This document shows positions 46,767 to 58,263 of a stretch of 64,000 nt of DNA, one piece after another. The first letter of the stretch is position 1; each line of letters opens with the position of its first letter. Source of the DNA: Petunia secreta (lineage: Eukaryota; Streptophyta; Magnoliopsida; Solanales; Solanaceae); assembly GCA_029990175.1 (NCBI GenBank), contig JARKIP010000033.1:1426001-1490000 (forward strand), in the 5' to 3' direction. The position numbers and the translations under genes are program-made. The notes under the pieces are model-generated. The model was not told where the DNA came from. It ran no database searches and worked only from the letters and a program-made list of their open reading frames with translations.

Positions 46767-48027
46767 CTAGTTTGGATCCTCAAGAGATTCTTTTAAGTTC
46801 TTTGGTTCCATAGAGGATAGGAAAGCCAAGAATGGGCAGAAGTTCTTCAAGGCAGACCTAGTCATAATCCCAGCATCCAACTCAGATAACACATTTTCCA
46901 AAGGATGTGAGCTTTTAGACTTCCAGGGTCTTGGCTGTATTTGGTGGGAAGAACCTACAGCTGCATTTAGAGTAGTTCTTTCTTCCTTAGTTGGTTCATC
47001 ATCCTGATCAGCCGTTGCCCCCGACATTTTGACTCCTTGTTTCCCCTGAGTCAATTCTCCATTTTCATCACCTGGCTCTTCCTTTCCTTCTGGATTCTCC
47101 AAGCTTTCAGCAGGATCTTCTCGTGCAAGTTCTATAGCTTGATCATCTACTTCCTTTTCGGCAACTGCTTTGTCTGACTCATCAAACACCACATGCATGA
47201 TTTCCTCAACTGTCTCAGTTCTTTTGTTAAACAATTTATAAGCTATACTCTGAGTGGAATATCCCATGAAGATTGCTTCATCACTTCTTCCATCAAATTT
47301 ACCCAGAGCCTCCTTACCATTATTGTGTACAAAACACTTGCAACCGAATGGCCTCAAGTGAGTAATATTTGGCTTTCTTCCTCTGAGAAGTTCATACGGG
47401 GTTTTGTTAAGGATAGTTCTTGTGGAACACCTGTTAAACAGGTAACATGCTGCTTCTTGCAAGACCACTTGATAACAACATGGTTCTTGTCATATCTTCC
47501 AAAGATCTTTTCTTCCTCTCTACAACTCTATTTTGATGTGGGGTTCTATGTGCTGAGAATTTATGATCAATACTGTATTGAGTACAGTACTCAGAGAATT
47601 TAGCATTTTCAAACTTTATGCCATGATTTGATCTGATGCTTATTAACTCCAAGCTTAATCTTTTCTACACAATCCGACCATTCCTTGAAGCTGTCAAATT
47701 CTTCATCTTTGGATGCGAGGAACAGAGTCCATGTATACCTCGAGTAATCATCAACTATCACGAACACGAACCTCTTTCCCCCTTTGCTTTTGACTTTCAT
47801 CTGTCCATATAAATCCATATGAATCAGATCGAGTGGTTTTAAAGTTCTCACCACTTTCTTTTACTTGAAGGATGATCTCACATGTTTCCTCCTGACACAG
47901 GCATCACATATCTTGATCTCTTCAAACTTCTTTGTTGGTAATCCACGAACAAGTTCCTTCGATGCTAGCTTGTTAAGCTGTGAAAGACTAGCACGCCTCA
48001 ACCTTTTGTGCCACATCTATGAATCAC
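46767..48027 (-). pseudogene. pol: Copia G integrase
   Basis: Zinc domain near 48010-47880 (MWHKRLRRASLSQLNKL, KICDACVRRKH). The core is at 47854-47434: HMDLYGQM and VERKKR keep the first Asp and the Glu, but the second motif reads IRSNHG where the family has Asp, so one catalytic residue is lost. The C-terminal part is at 47468-46767 (FGCKCFVHNNGKEALGKFD, FMGYS), followed by a long acidic linker. There is a stop before 47854 and a shift near 47645. F2 sits just upstream, within the pre-integrase domain. Confidence 0.9.
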
Positions 48028-48030
48028 TCT
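48028..48030. repeat. Target-site duplication of CACTA F2 (TCT)
   Basis: TCT before CACTACAAG, repeated at 50288-50290 after TGTAGTG. Copia G coding sequence is continuous across the insertion when one copy is removed. Confidence 0.85.
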
Positions 48031-50287
48031 CACTACAAGAAAAAAGGCTTCTAGGAACGAGAAAAACGGTCCTAGAATGTCAATTTTTGGTCGCAAAATG
48101 TCAATAACGACCAGATTATCCGGTCGTCACCCCGTCCCTAGATCTTCCGTGGTTAAATGTATATAACGACGGGAACTAAAACTGGTCCCTAATACGTATT
48201 TACGACCAGCAAAATACCTGGTCACTAAAAGTCTCTTACGACCACAAAACTAGTCGTTAATTGTTGTTTTGAAACATGTGATTCTGGTCCTTAAAGCAGA
48301 AAAATAGCTTATACACTGGTCCTAGTAAATATTTGAGACCATATTTGTGGTCCTAATTAGATATTGATAAAGACGATCAATCTGGTCGTTATTATTTTCT
48401 CAGGACCAATCTTATCTCATCCTTGATAGTTTAGGGGACCAGTCCTACCTCGTCCTTGATAGTTTTAGGGGACCAGTCAAATCTCGCCCTTGATTTTTCA
48501 TTTAAGGACTAGTCCTATCTCGTCCCTATATCTCCAAAAATATAATAAACCATAAATCAGTTATGTCATATATAACATGACTAAATATGAGAAGACCATC
48601 AGAAACATTCACTACTATAGAGACCAAACTGTTAAGAAAATTCTGTGGGCTCACTCTTTTCCAAACTCTAGTGGTTAAGCTATACCACAAGTTGCCTCTA
48701 TTGAGAAAGTGGAAAAGATGAACATTATGTAGTCCCTGATGATTTTCATTTCTTTTGGATATGAAGTGCTTGTTTTTTGGTGTAGGTTGGCACTGAAAGA
48801 TTTGATAAAGAATATGTATACGACATAAGGCACAACTATGGAAAAGAAGGAAAAAGAACGGTGAGTAATTTAGTCAAAGTTGCATTACATTAAGTAACTT
48901 ATTCAAAGTTCTGATGCTTGATGATGTCGAAGTGAAGTCTTGGTAGATATATGATTTTTGTGGAAGTCACTCAGGAGGTGAATGCCTGGGTGTGTGTATA
49001 TATATATATGTTATACCTAAATAATGAAAGTTGGCAAATAATTATATAGATTTTAGATTTCTGAAACAACTTTAAGCAACTCTTAGTAAGCGTGAATACC
49101 ATAGCTTTTAATTAAGTGTCCTTATAAGCCTAATTAAGCTACATAAATATATTTATTTTCTGGGTATTCCAGATAGGATTGCCATGGAAAAGTGCAAAGT
49201 TTTAGTGGTAACTTCAGCAATATTCAATTACCATGACAAAAAATCAGGCAGCCAATTGAACTAGGCAGAGAACTCCCAACTCTTTATGCTTTTACATGTT
49301 GGTAGATGAGACACTCAAGCGACTTCAATTAACAACTTAATTTTAACAAATTCAGTGGAGGAGAATTCAGAGAGTATGGACAATTGTCAAGGTTGAAAAA
49401 GATAAGTTGTATGAGAATTCAGCTATGAATGAAAAAATACATAAATATTTGGTCCATAGGATTTTCTGAAACTTGAAATGCAGCATTTGTGTGGGTCTGT
49501 GACAGAGTTTTTAGATACTCAAAATAAACATAGCTTCAATGGATCATCAAAACAAGCGTTGTTCGATCAAATACCCAAAACCCTAAATTTTCAGAAACGT
49601 CATCTGAAAACTAACCAAACCACAAAAAATTTCCCAATACAATCACTTTATTCCTAAAATTTTATCTTCAAACCCATACACAACCAGATCTTCTCAAGCG
49701 ATGAAGAGTACGGATAGATGAAGCATAAGAACACACAAAAGAAAAGCTTTTTTTTCTAAAACTCAACAAACCAAAAACAGAGTGACAAGAGACAAGATTA
49801 AGAATCAATACATGTATAAGAAGATATAGAGCTAAAGATTGTTCACCTTAGAGAGAAAGTTGTTGCTTCCCAATCTAACTTCAATGCCCAAATTTTCCAG
49901 AGATCTCTGTACCAAAAATTGCTTACGTTGAGAGAAAATTGAACATAATGTATTATTTTCTTTAGAGAACTAGGGTTTGGACTTAAGCAGATTTGAAAAA
50001 GCGGGAGTCTTTTGGTTTCTTTAATTTTTTAGGAAAAGGATTTTGAAGCATGAAAGTTTTTTGTTTTTTTTTTACTTTTGGCACCTAATGTTTGCGCCTA
50101 AATTGGCAGTATTATGGACCAGCTTTTAAGTTTTTTTTTAGGACCAGATATTTTCTCGTCCCTATTATAAAAATAAAATGGAACATTAGGACCGGATATT
50201 ATACTGGTCCTTATATGCTGCTTTTAAAGACCACCTTTTTAACTCGTCCTTAATTTGTCGTCCCTAATACCTCTTTTTCTTGTAGTG
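48031..50287 (-). mobile_element. CACTA F2 (2257 bp), internally deleted relative of F1
   Basis: CACTACAAGAAAAA termini at both ends. Read in reverse, 50287 to about 48570 matches F1 38378 to about 40105, and about 48555 to 48031 matches F1 44910-45428. The junction near 48545-48570 corresponds to loss of about 4.8 kb including all TnpA-like exons. Orientation is opposite to F1. It has no coding sequence; it is a non-autonomous, dSpm-like element that keeps both subterminal repeat clusters. Confidence 0.93.
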
Positions 50288-50660
50288 TCTCTTGAAAATT
50301 CAAACAAGTTAAATTATTCTCGGGAAGTGATCCCAATGATGCCTTGTAAACATTTTTCACTCTTTTTCCTTCCATGACCACTACTCCACTCTGTAGGTTC
50401 TTAACAATACATCCCACAGATGAAAAACTAACTTCATTTCCTCTGTCACATAGTTGAGAAATACTTAGTAGATTGTGTCTGAGACCATCAACACAATGTA
50501 AATTTTCAATAGCATGATCTAAAGATCTCCCAACTTTTCCTATGCCAATAATCTGACCACTCTTTCCTCCTACGAAAGCTACACTGCCTCCTTGAAATGC
50601 TGCGAGTGAGAAAATTTCTTCTGTCTCCTGCCATATGCCTTGAACACCCACTATCTAGAA
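50288..50660 (-). pseudogene. pol: Copia G protease end and pre-integrase start
   Basis: Reads FQGGSVAFVGGKSGQIIGIG near 50595, then HCVDGLRHNLLSISQLCDRG near 50495, the standard lead into the GAG-pre-integrase domain. It continues to NLTCLNF at the F2 border. A shift near 50610 separates it from the protease active-site stretch just upstream. Confidence 0.85.
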
Positions 50661-51195
50661 TCCAGCTTGGGTTGTTCATTCTCACTCCATCCTCAGCCGA
50701 GTGAGCCGCTTCCTCTCCATCGGTTGCCATGAGAGCAGCTTTCTTCTTCTGACTGTCTCTATTGTAGAACTCCTTCAGTTTCTCCCAGATTTCATTGGCA
50801 GATTTACAATCCATCACCTTAGATAGTACGTCAAAAGTCATTCCATTCTTGAGACACAACATAGCCTTGGCATTTGCTTGAAGCCAATTCAAGTCTTGTG
50901 GATCCAGTTCTTCTACTAGTTTTGGAATCAAGGATCCATTTGCAACTCTCTCCACAGGGACATAGGGTCCTCGGTTCACAAACATGGCCTGAAGAAATAC
51001 TTTCATTTGCTTCTTCCATCTTTTATAATTGATTCCATCAAACAAGGGAGGTCTAAACGGATTTCTTCCTTCTCTTATTTCAGGTGAACCGATCCCATCT
51101 GAGTCGTCACCTGTCAGTCCTGTCAACGCTACTGGGGATTCATCCTCTGATTCCTTCTCCATCAGACTCGCTATCAGTTGGTCCCCAGGTTGCAT
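50661..51195 (-). pseudogene. Second gag-like domain joined to copia G protease
   Basis: An open frame (51195-50506) reads RPPLFDGINYKRWKKQMKVF near 51055, then LQANAKAMLCLKNGMTF near 50870 and SANEIWEKLKEFYNR near 50790. These are hallmarks of a copia Gag N-terminal domain, but in a sequence unlike the first gag of the same element. It is followed by SWILDSGCSRHMAGD near 50655-50620, the protease active site with Asp-Ser-Gly kept. So G has gag, zinc knuckle, acidic spacer, a partial second gag, then protease. It may come from recombination with another copia lineage. Confidence 0.75.
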
Positions 51196-52255
51196 AAAAG
51201 GCTTCCTTCCTCTTCCTTCTTTCTGCTCTGAAGTTAGGTGGACGTCTGACTTTCCTTTTGTCCTTATCGCTGTCTTTGGAAGAATCCTTCTCCTTCTCCT
51301 TTGTGGCTCTATTTTTCATCCACTCAACTTCCCACATTTGACAATCCATAATAGCATGATCTTTCTTGAAGCATTTAAAGCACTCTGAGTAGTCTGGACT
51401 GCCAACCATGTTCTTCCTCCCAGCATTATCTTTGGTGTTTCTCTTGAACCCCTTGAACTTACCTAGATTGAACTTCTGTCTGAGAGCATTGACCATAGCT
51501 GTTTCAACTGATTATAAGTCCACATACTCTTCAGGTTCCTCAGTTGCCTAAAATGCGAGAGTCTTGTCCTTCTTCGATACTGATTTGTTCTTCGACTCCT
51601 TTATAGTCTCATGAGTCTTCAAACTACCCACTAGTTCCTCTGGCTTGATAGATTTCAGTGGTTTTGACTCAATTATAGCAGTCATCTTTGGTTTCCAAGC
51701 GCCAGGAAGAACATTCAACACTTTATCAACCATTTCAACTTCTGGGAGCTCCATATCCAGAGATCTCATCTTATTTGTGATGATGGTCAGCCGTGTCATC
51801 ATATCCTGTATTGACTCCCTTTCACCCATTGTGAACAGCTCGAATTGTCTTTTTAGCATTCTTCTTTTTTAGTCCTTGACTTCAGTGGTTCCTTCATGAG
51901 CAACTTCCAAGGCATCCTAGATTTTTTTAGCAGTGTTGTAAGATGAAACCCTGTTGAACTCCTCAGGACCTAGTCCGCAGATTACAAGCCTCTTGGCCTT
52001 GTGATTCTTTTCTATCATCTTGTAATCAGCATCATTATACTCAGATATTTCCTTTGGTTCAATATGAGTAGTAGGTCTTTCACCAACAACTTTGGTCAGA
52101 GTCAGATTTCCTTCAGAAACTATTATCCATAGTTGATAATCTTCTGCACAAATGTAATTCTTCATTCTGTTCTTCCACCAAGCGTAGTATTGCCCATTGA
52201 ACTGTGGAGGCCTCAGAACCGATTATCTTTCAACACTAATAGGTGATGCACTCAT
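51196..52255 (-). pseudogene. gag: Copia G gag
   Basis: Starts at ATG 52255, 44 bases after the primer site. A stop lies 11 codons in. The DUF4219/UBN2-type region (52215-51560: RPPQFNGQYYAWWKNRMKNY, then FELFTMGERESIQDMMTRL) is followed by a CCHC knuckle, CFKCFKKDHAIMDC, near 51400-51359, and a basic, Asp/Ser-rich tail to about 51196. Further stops lie near 51860, 51548 and 51510. Confidence 0.88.
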
Positions 52256-52298
52256 GATTTGATCCTTCACAAGGTGTTAACCTAAAACGAGAAGACCT

Positions 52299-52310
52299 GC
52301 TCTGATACCA
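52299..52310 (-). promoter_or_regulatory. Primer-binding site of copia G
   Basis: The minus strand reads TGGTATCAGAGC, two bases inside TGTTATAC (52313), the expected LTR edge. Only about 60 bases of LTR seem to remain before Athila-like sequence begins. Confidence 0.88.
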
Positions 52311-52312
52311 CT

Positions 52313-53326
52313 TGTTATACTCTAAGCACTTCCTATGGTTCATCCTTCATTCTTTTCTTCACAAGGTGTTAAACCTAGTCCGCCTTCACTTCAACACTGA
52401 GAGAAATTTTGAACTTGTCCAAAGTTTTGATTCTCAGTAAGTTCATTAGGCAACCACCCATCTCAGTAGAATGTTCCGCCCTACACAGGGCAGTCCACCT
52501 TTTTGCTTGGTCGGCCCGTCCCCTATAACTTTTCAGCTTTCTCCCCATTCTTCCATCCTTGCTCAAATCTCGAGACCTGTACATGTAACAACTAATTAGA
52601 CTAAAAACTTTGGTTGAACTCACAAGAAGCACCTGATTTAATGTAGTTGTACGACGGTGTTGGTTTATCCTTTACAACTCTTCAAAGTGGATGCACGACA
52701 CCTCATCAACCTCGGCATCACATCCCAAGTAATACTTCATTCTTTTTCTGTTCACTCGAAAACTTCTTTCTCCATCCTTAGATTCCAAATCCACCGATCG
52801 ATAAGGTGTAACACCAACTACCTTAAATGGACCAGTCCACTTTGATCTAAGTTTCCCGAGGAACAACTTCAACCGTGCATCATAGAGCAACACAAAGTCC
52901 CTCACTTTGACGTTTCGGTTCTAAATCTTGGAATCATGCAACATCTTCATCTTTTCCTTGTACAACATTGCTTTTTCATATGCTAAATATTGGAACTCAT
53001 CAAGTTCATTCAAGTGAGAGACACGTGCATTAGCAATCTACATTCAATCTTTTCAATACACATAAGGCTTTGTACTCTAACTCCGCCGGCAAATGATATG
53101 CCTTCTCAAACACCACTTGAATGGGAACATTCCAATTGGATTTCTATAAGGGATCTGGTATGCCTACAAGGCATCATCAAGTTTTCTTGCGCAATCAGTT
53201 TGGTGAGCATTTACTGTCTTAGCAAGAATGCCTTTAATCTCTGATTTGAGACTTTAACTTGCCCACTTGTTCGCGGATGGTAGAGAGTTGCAACATTGTA
53301 TTTCACTCCATACTGTTGGAGGGAAT
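52313..53326 (-). pseudogene. pol: Athila-like integrase C-terminal fragment (element H)
   Basis: Minus strand. Integrase core end near 53310-53210 (YGVKYNVATLYHPRTSGQVK), interrupted by stops, then the C-terminal domain 52905-52672 (VLLYDARLKLFLGKLRSKW, GPFKVV, RVNRKRMKYYLG). The family pattern GQVEVSNRE reads GQVKVSNQR, so the catalytic Glu has become Lys. An open 85-codon tail follows (52632-52375) with no domain. The upstream part of the integrase is displaced by element D at 53327. 52313-52375 is a remnant of the G LTR; the exact border is uncertain. Confidence 0.8.
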
Positions 53327-54320
53327 TGTTGACACCCAATTTTGTCCCTCCTTTTTTCATAATTGGCTATAATTTAACTTGAAAGGTACAATTTAACTGT
53401 TTGAGCAAATTTGCATTAGAAGGCATGTATTTACGTGTGTTATCCCCATTTATACATTACGTACTTAATTGTGGCTATACTATATAATTACATCATTTAG
53501 GCTATATATTAAATATTTGTCAGCTATGGGTTGTTTGTGCGAATTGTTGCATAAATATTTTCTAATAATTATTTGTGAGTTTTTTGTACTTAACTAATTT
53601 TATTTGACCCCATTCATTTCTATACGTGCATTTCATTTATATAATAATTTACATATTTATATTTATACTTTAATTATTTGTTTAGCACCTTTGAGTTAAA
53701 TATTAATCCAGTTATAATATCCAGTCCAATTTTCGTATTATTCCACACCATTTTGCCCCATGCATTTTCTCTTTTTCCATAAAGTACCCAATCCGTTTTT
53801 GTTTCTTGATTTTTCATATTTATTTTAATTTAAGTTCTTTTGAATTTAAATATATGCAAATCATCCTTTTAAAACATTTATTTTGAAATTTTTCCTACGA
53901 ACCTTGACACGTGTTCGTCTAAATATGTTCATTTTGTTAGTAAATTAATTACACCATACATTTTACTTTTCCTCCCATTTTATTTTAAACCAATTCTCAA
54001 ATCAAGTCATAATCAAATCCCCATATTTACTCTACCTAAAATCTTTCCCTTAATCTTCTCCTCCCCAACTCAAAACCAAATCAGATCTCCTTAGATCACT
54101 CTCGCCTAATCACTCTCCTTAAAATATCCATCTACACTGCCGAAGTCTCGGCTAGCTATTTTACCATTTCCATTCTTGTTTAGTTCATTTGGATTCCTTT
54201 TTTAAATTTCTTCCTTGGCTATCTTTCAATTAGTCAGAAATTAGCTCTCCTCTCCTTTTGATCATGATATTCTCACCAAGGTCTCTCTCTCCCTCTATAG
54301 CGTCTACTTTTCTCTTCACT

Positions 54321-54330
54321 CTATAAAAAG
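54321..54330 (+). promoter_or_regulatory. Candidate TATA box in LTR of D
   Basis: CTATAAAAAG follows a pyrimidine-rich stretch (54280-54318) about 1 kb into the LTR. It has good plant TATA form and lies in an LTR, where the element promoter is expected. No transcript evidence is available. Confidence 0.4.
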
Positions 54331-55279
54331 ACCATAACTCTCACTCATTGAAAGGAGGAGGATCCCATCTTGATCTCTTGCACCACTGCAACGGAGGACC
54401 ACCCCCACCGCTTCATCTCCATAATACATAAGCTGTATAGACAACTTTTGATCTTATCCCTCTCACGATTCCAAGCCTCTATCCTCACCCCACTGCTCTA
54501 TTCATTTTTTCGTGCCTTATACTTCATAAAACTAAATTGAACCTCCTTGTATCGACCATTATTATCTTTCAAGGACCAAAGTCATATCTAACCTTAGCAC
54601 CTCTGCACCATTTTTTGCTCCCTTCGAAACTCCTCATCCTCCTCTAGAATGCCTCTATCGTTGGTAGCCCTCTTATCCACCTCCACCAAATAGATCAACC
54701 AATTCTTTGGCTCTAAAATCTATTAGACATCCATGCCAAAAGGAAAACGGATGAGTGCATGTTGTGACTTGAGATTTCATCGGTGGCGGCACTATCTATA
54801 TGGAGTTCATCAAGAGTTGGCGTTTCAGATGAATTGATATCATCATTTCCTTGGACATTGGATGTTTGCCACAATCAATGTGCTACATGAGGCTTTGTTC
54901 ACTCTTAATGTGCCTCGATTGTCACTGGCTATTAAGCTTGGCATTCTATATTTATGGCCACTGAAAATAATTCAATAAATAATTTGAATTTGAGGCCTAA
55001 GGACTGATTTGAACACGATACTACACTTAGGCCAATGACGTTTGAAGGCCTAAAATCAGTCCCGTTACACTCCCCGCGTCACTAAAAACAAATAGGCGAT
55101 GACGATGCATATCACTTTGCAAAGTAAGCGATAGTGGAGTGGTGGGATTGAAGGTACTTGGCATGGCAACACGACCGGCTCCGTGTTTGCAGCCGTACCG
55201 ACATCCCTAACCTCTGCTTGACACAATACATATTCTGAGCCTACACTTTTAAAAATCCCTTTCCCCTTTATTTTATAAC

Positions 55280-55330
<51 letters not shown>

Positions 55331-55465
55331 TCTTATTATTATTATCATTTTTATTATTTTCATTATTATTAGTATTATTATTATTCACTAACTCAATTTC
55401 TTTAAATTTTGCAAGGTAAAATTAGATGAGAGACGACAACCTATTTTGGAAGAAAACAAAAACCC

Positions 55466-55539
<74 letters not shown>

Positions 55540-55540
55540 G
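55280..55540. repeat. Paired ATT/TTA microsatellites
   Basis: Two trinucleotide arrays, about 105 bp and 70 bp long, separated by about 80 bp of ordinary LTR sequence. The first contains a few interruptions (CTC, ATC, AGT). Confidence 0.95.
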
Positions 55541-56022
55541 TTATTACTATTATTATTTATTATTTATTATTATTGTACAAATTCATTTTCATCTTTTTGC
55601 AAGGTGAAATTCTCCAAGAAGGAAACCATTAGCAAATCACACTTTTTTTATTTAATACTATATGCATATTTTACTAGTCATTCAAATTGTTTGTCTATTC
55701 TTGGTTACTTAGTCTATTTGCTTAGTTGTTCTAGTTTGAATCCCAATTATACATCCGGCCGGTAACCACATTTGGTGGAGCTCGAGAGGTGCCTAACCCT
55801 TCCTCTCGAGTTAACTTGAACCTCTTACCTGAAATATCTGGTTCGTAGACTAAGTTTCGGAGTTAATTATAAAATTAGCTAGAAACAAAATAGGTGCCCT
55901 AATACGTCTAGTTAAAAAATATGTTAGGTGGCGACTCCAACTCTTTACCCGTGAGTTACCCAATAAGTCGAGCTCTATTTAGAACTTTAACCGGTTTGGG
56001 TAAAAAATAAGATGCGGCAGAA

Positions 56023-56040
56023 TGGCGACTCCGCTGGGGA
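56023..56040 (+). promoter_or_regulatory. Primer-binding site of element D
   Basis: TGGCGACTCCGCTGGGGA, three bases after the LTR end. It is identical to the site of Ogre C at 26059-26042. Confidence 0.88.
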
Positions 56041-58263
56041 TATCAATGTTCAAACCATAACGGACTTATAATTGGGATTCTTTACTTGCTTTATTTTCTT
56101 GTCATTTATTTTGATACTAAGTTTTTTCTTTTTCTTTTTGCAGGATTAAGGTTTATTTTTGAATTTTCAAATTTATGTGTTTTATTCTTGAATTGTTTGA
56201 TTATATTTTAATATTGTTCATGTCACTCACATATCTCCCACTCCTCGGAAACGACAATTTGCGCACACACGGGCGATTACGTGGATCCCATGATTGCTTC
56301 ACCACAAAAAACCTTTTAGGAAGGACATTTTGGAATATAGTTGGTCCGTGGTACAACCAACAATTTCAAATGGTCCCACTCCTTGGTCGTCCGCCTTGAG
56401 GAACCGTGTCTTGAATTACCCAACTCTTAGTGAAGACTCTTTTTGGGATCATGCATCATATCATGTTTAGGAAAATTTTGATTTCGGCTCATGTCTAAGT
56501 CTACTAGTTCACCATATTTGAATGAACCGAATGGGTTTTTGACCCTAAGAAAAGTTTAAATATGTTATTTGTGCATTTATTTAAAGTTGAACGTGTCTAA
56601 TGTAGACCATTCGTTCACATAAAAGTAGGTTCTCATAACAAAATCAATTATTTATTTACCTAAAATTATTATTTCTACATTTATACAAACAAAACCAATT
56701 ATTTTATAAAATTATTTTTGGGTAATGAACGAAATCAATCTTTCCACTTTTATGAAAACAAAATCATAGATTTTAAATTAATTTCTTCTACTTTTAATGT
56801 AGCAAGATCAATTATTATCCCTATTTAGCTAAAATAAAAATGTTATTTCTACATTTATATAATAAAATTAATTACTTTATAAAATTATTTTCTGTTAATT
56901 TTGGGTTATGAGAACAATTGGGATGATACAACATGCACGTTCAATTTTAAATACCATAATCAAATTAGGAAGGCTTAACATCCTTGGTATGTTAAAGTCC
57001 ATTAGCCACTTTTGTCCAAAAGCGTCATCACATGACGCCTATCATGCATATTATGTCCTTTGCATATGAAATTATTATCTAAACACTGACTTGTTGTTTT
57101 ATATGTTAGTTTTACTCCCGCTCCCGAGGTTGACTTGTGCATTTGTTTCAAAAACTTGTACGTTTTTAAACTTGTGCATATCATGCATACCTTCCGCCAC
57201 TCCTGTCAACTTTCTAAAATCGTGCGTTGAAAATACGGTGGTTACAACCACCTCTTCCCTCATAAAAATTCCTTTAAAGGGAATGACTTGGAATCTAATT
57301 GGTCCGAGACGTTCCGGCTCCCGAGTCGTCCGCTTGGGAGGATAATAAAACCCGGTCTAGCTAACTCCATTCCTTAGTAGCGGTGCTAGGAATCATGCAT
57401 TATGACATATCATTAATCGACTTGTTTTCAAGTCCGATAGGTCAACTTGTTCAAACAATCCTAACGGATTTTTAACCCCCGAAGAGCGTTGAACACGATT
57501 TATTTGCATTTGTTTAAAAGATCGAACGTGCAAGCGTGGACCGTTTATTGGCATTAAAAGCCCAAATTGAATCAGAAATGATTGTTTATTCATAAACGGT
57601 TGGCATTATTCTGTATTCAATGCCATTTAAAGGCGCAAAGGTTACCTAAGAGGCATTAAAAGCCCAAATTGAATCAGAAATAATATTTTATTCATAAATG
57701 GTTGGCATTATTCTGTATTCAATGCCATTCAAAGGCACAAAGGTTACCTAAGAGGCATTAAAAGTCTAAATTGAATCAGAAATGATTGTTTATTCATAAA
57801 CGGTTGGCATTATTCTGTATTCAATGCCATTCAAAGGCACGTAGGTAACCTAAGAGGCATTAAAAGCCTAAATTGAATCAGAAATGACTGTTTAGTCTTA
57901 AAGAATTGGAATCATTCTGTACTCAATGCTATTCAAAGGCTTAAATGGTAACCGAAGAGGCATTAAAATGCCCGTTTCGAAGAAGAAACGATCGCTCGAT
58001 AGATGGGATGACACACAATGCACATTTATCCTATAAGCATTATATAAAGACTTGACGTCCTTGGCATGTCACAAGTCCATTAGAAATTTTCTTCTAAAGT
58101 GTCTAAAAGGTTCTCAACTCACAACGACACATCTCCTCATATCCTCTGTAGCATTGTTTTCAAAAGCTTGTGCCACACGTTGATCACTTTGCTCACAATA
58201 AAGCAAATCTAGGGCATTTTTCTTCTCTCTTTTCCTATCATCCTTCACCTTTTCCAAAAGATT
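56041..58263 (+). other. Leader (5' UTR) of element D
   Basis: A non-coding leader of 2.2 kb. 56290-56560 and 57270-57490 look like diverged copies of one segment (shared words TTGGTCCG, GTCGTCCGC, ATCATGCAT, and ACGG or AATGGGTTTTT-type ends). Four hairpin repeats lie at 57550-57955. From 56875 on it matches element A from 1323 on. Confidence 0.7.
57550..57955 (+). repeat. Tandem array, 4 x ~101 bp, in leader of D
   Basis: Units start near 57550, 57650, 57752 and 57854. It is the same repeat as 1931-2431 in element A, one unit shorter: A's fourth, most diverged unit has no counterpart here. Confidence 0.9.

Larger units (their letters stand above)
36181..52312 (-). mobile_element. Copia element G, minus strand, interrupted by two CACTA elements
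   Basis: Ty1/copia element read leftwards: primer site 52310, gag, a second gag-like domain, protease, integrase, RT, RNase H, then an extra ORF cut at 36181 by the right end of A. CACTA elements F1 (38378-45428) and F2 (48031-50287) sit in RNase H and in the pre-integrase region. Without them G is about 6.8 kb. The 3' LTR is not seen, and only about 60 bases of 5' LTR remain. Stops and frameshifts occur throughout. Confidence 0.9.
53327..56019 (+). repeat. 5' LTR of element D (2693 bp)
   Basis: Starts TGTTGACACCC, a common Tat/Ogre LTR start, and ends GATGCGGCA before the primer site. Two long ATT microsatellites lie at 55280-55387 and 55470-55540. A primer-site-like TGGCGACTCC lies at 55929-55938. 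A TATA-like CTATAAAAAG lies at 54321-54330 after a CT-rich stretch, a plausible promoter. No gene: the poly-Asn and poly-Leu frames come from the microsatellites. Confidence 0.88.

Noticed and set aside
55065..55632. Poly-Asn (minus) and poly-Leu (plus) reading frames
   Set aside because: They are translations of the ATT/TTA microsatellites in the D LTR; no other coding signal.
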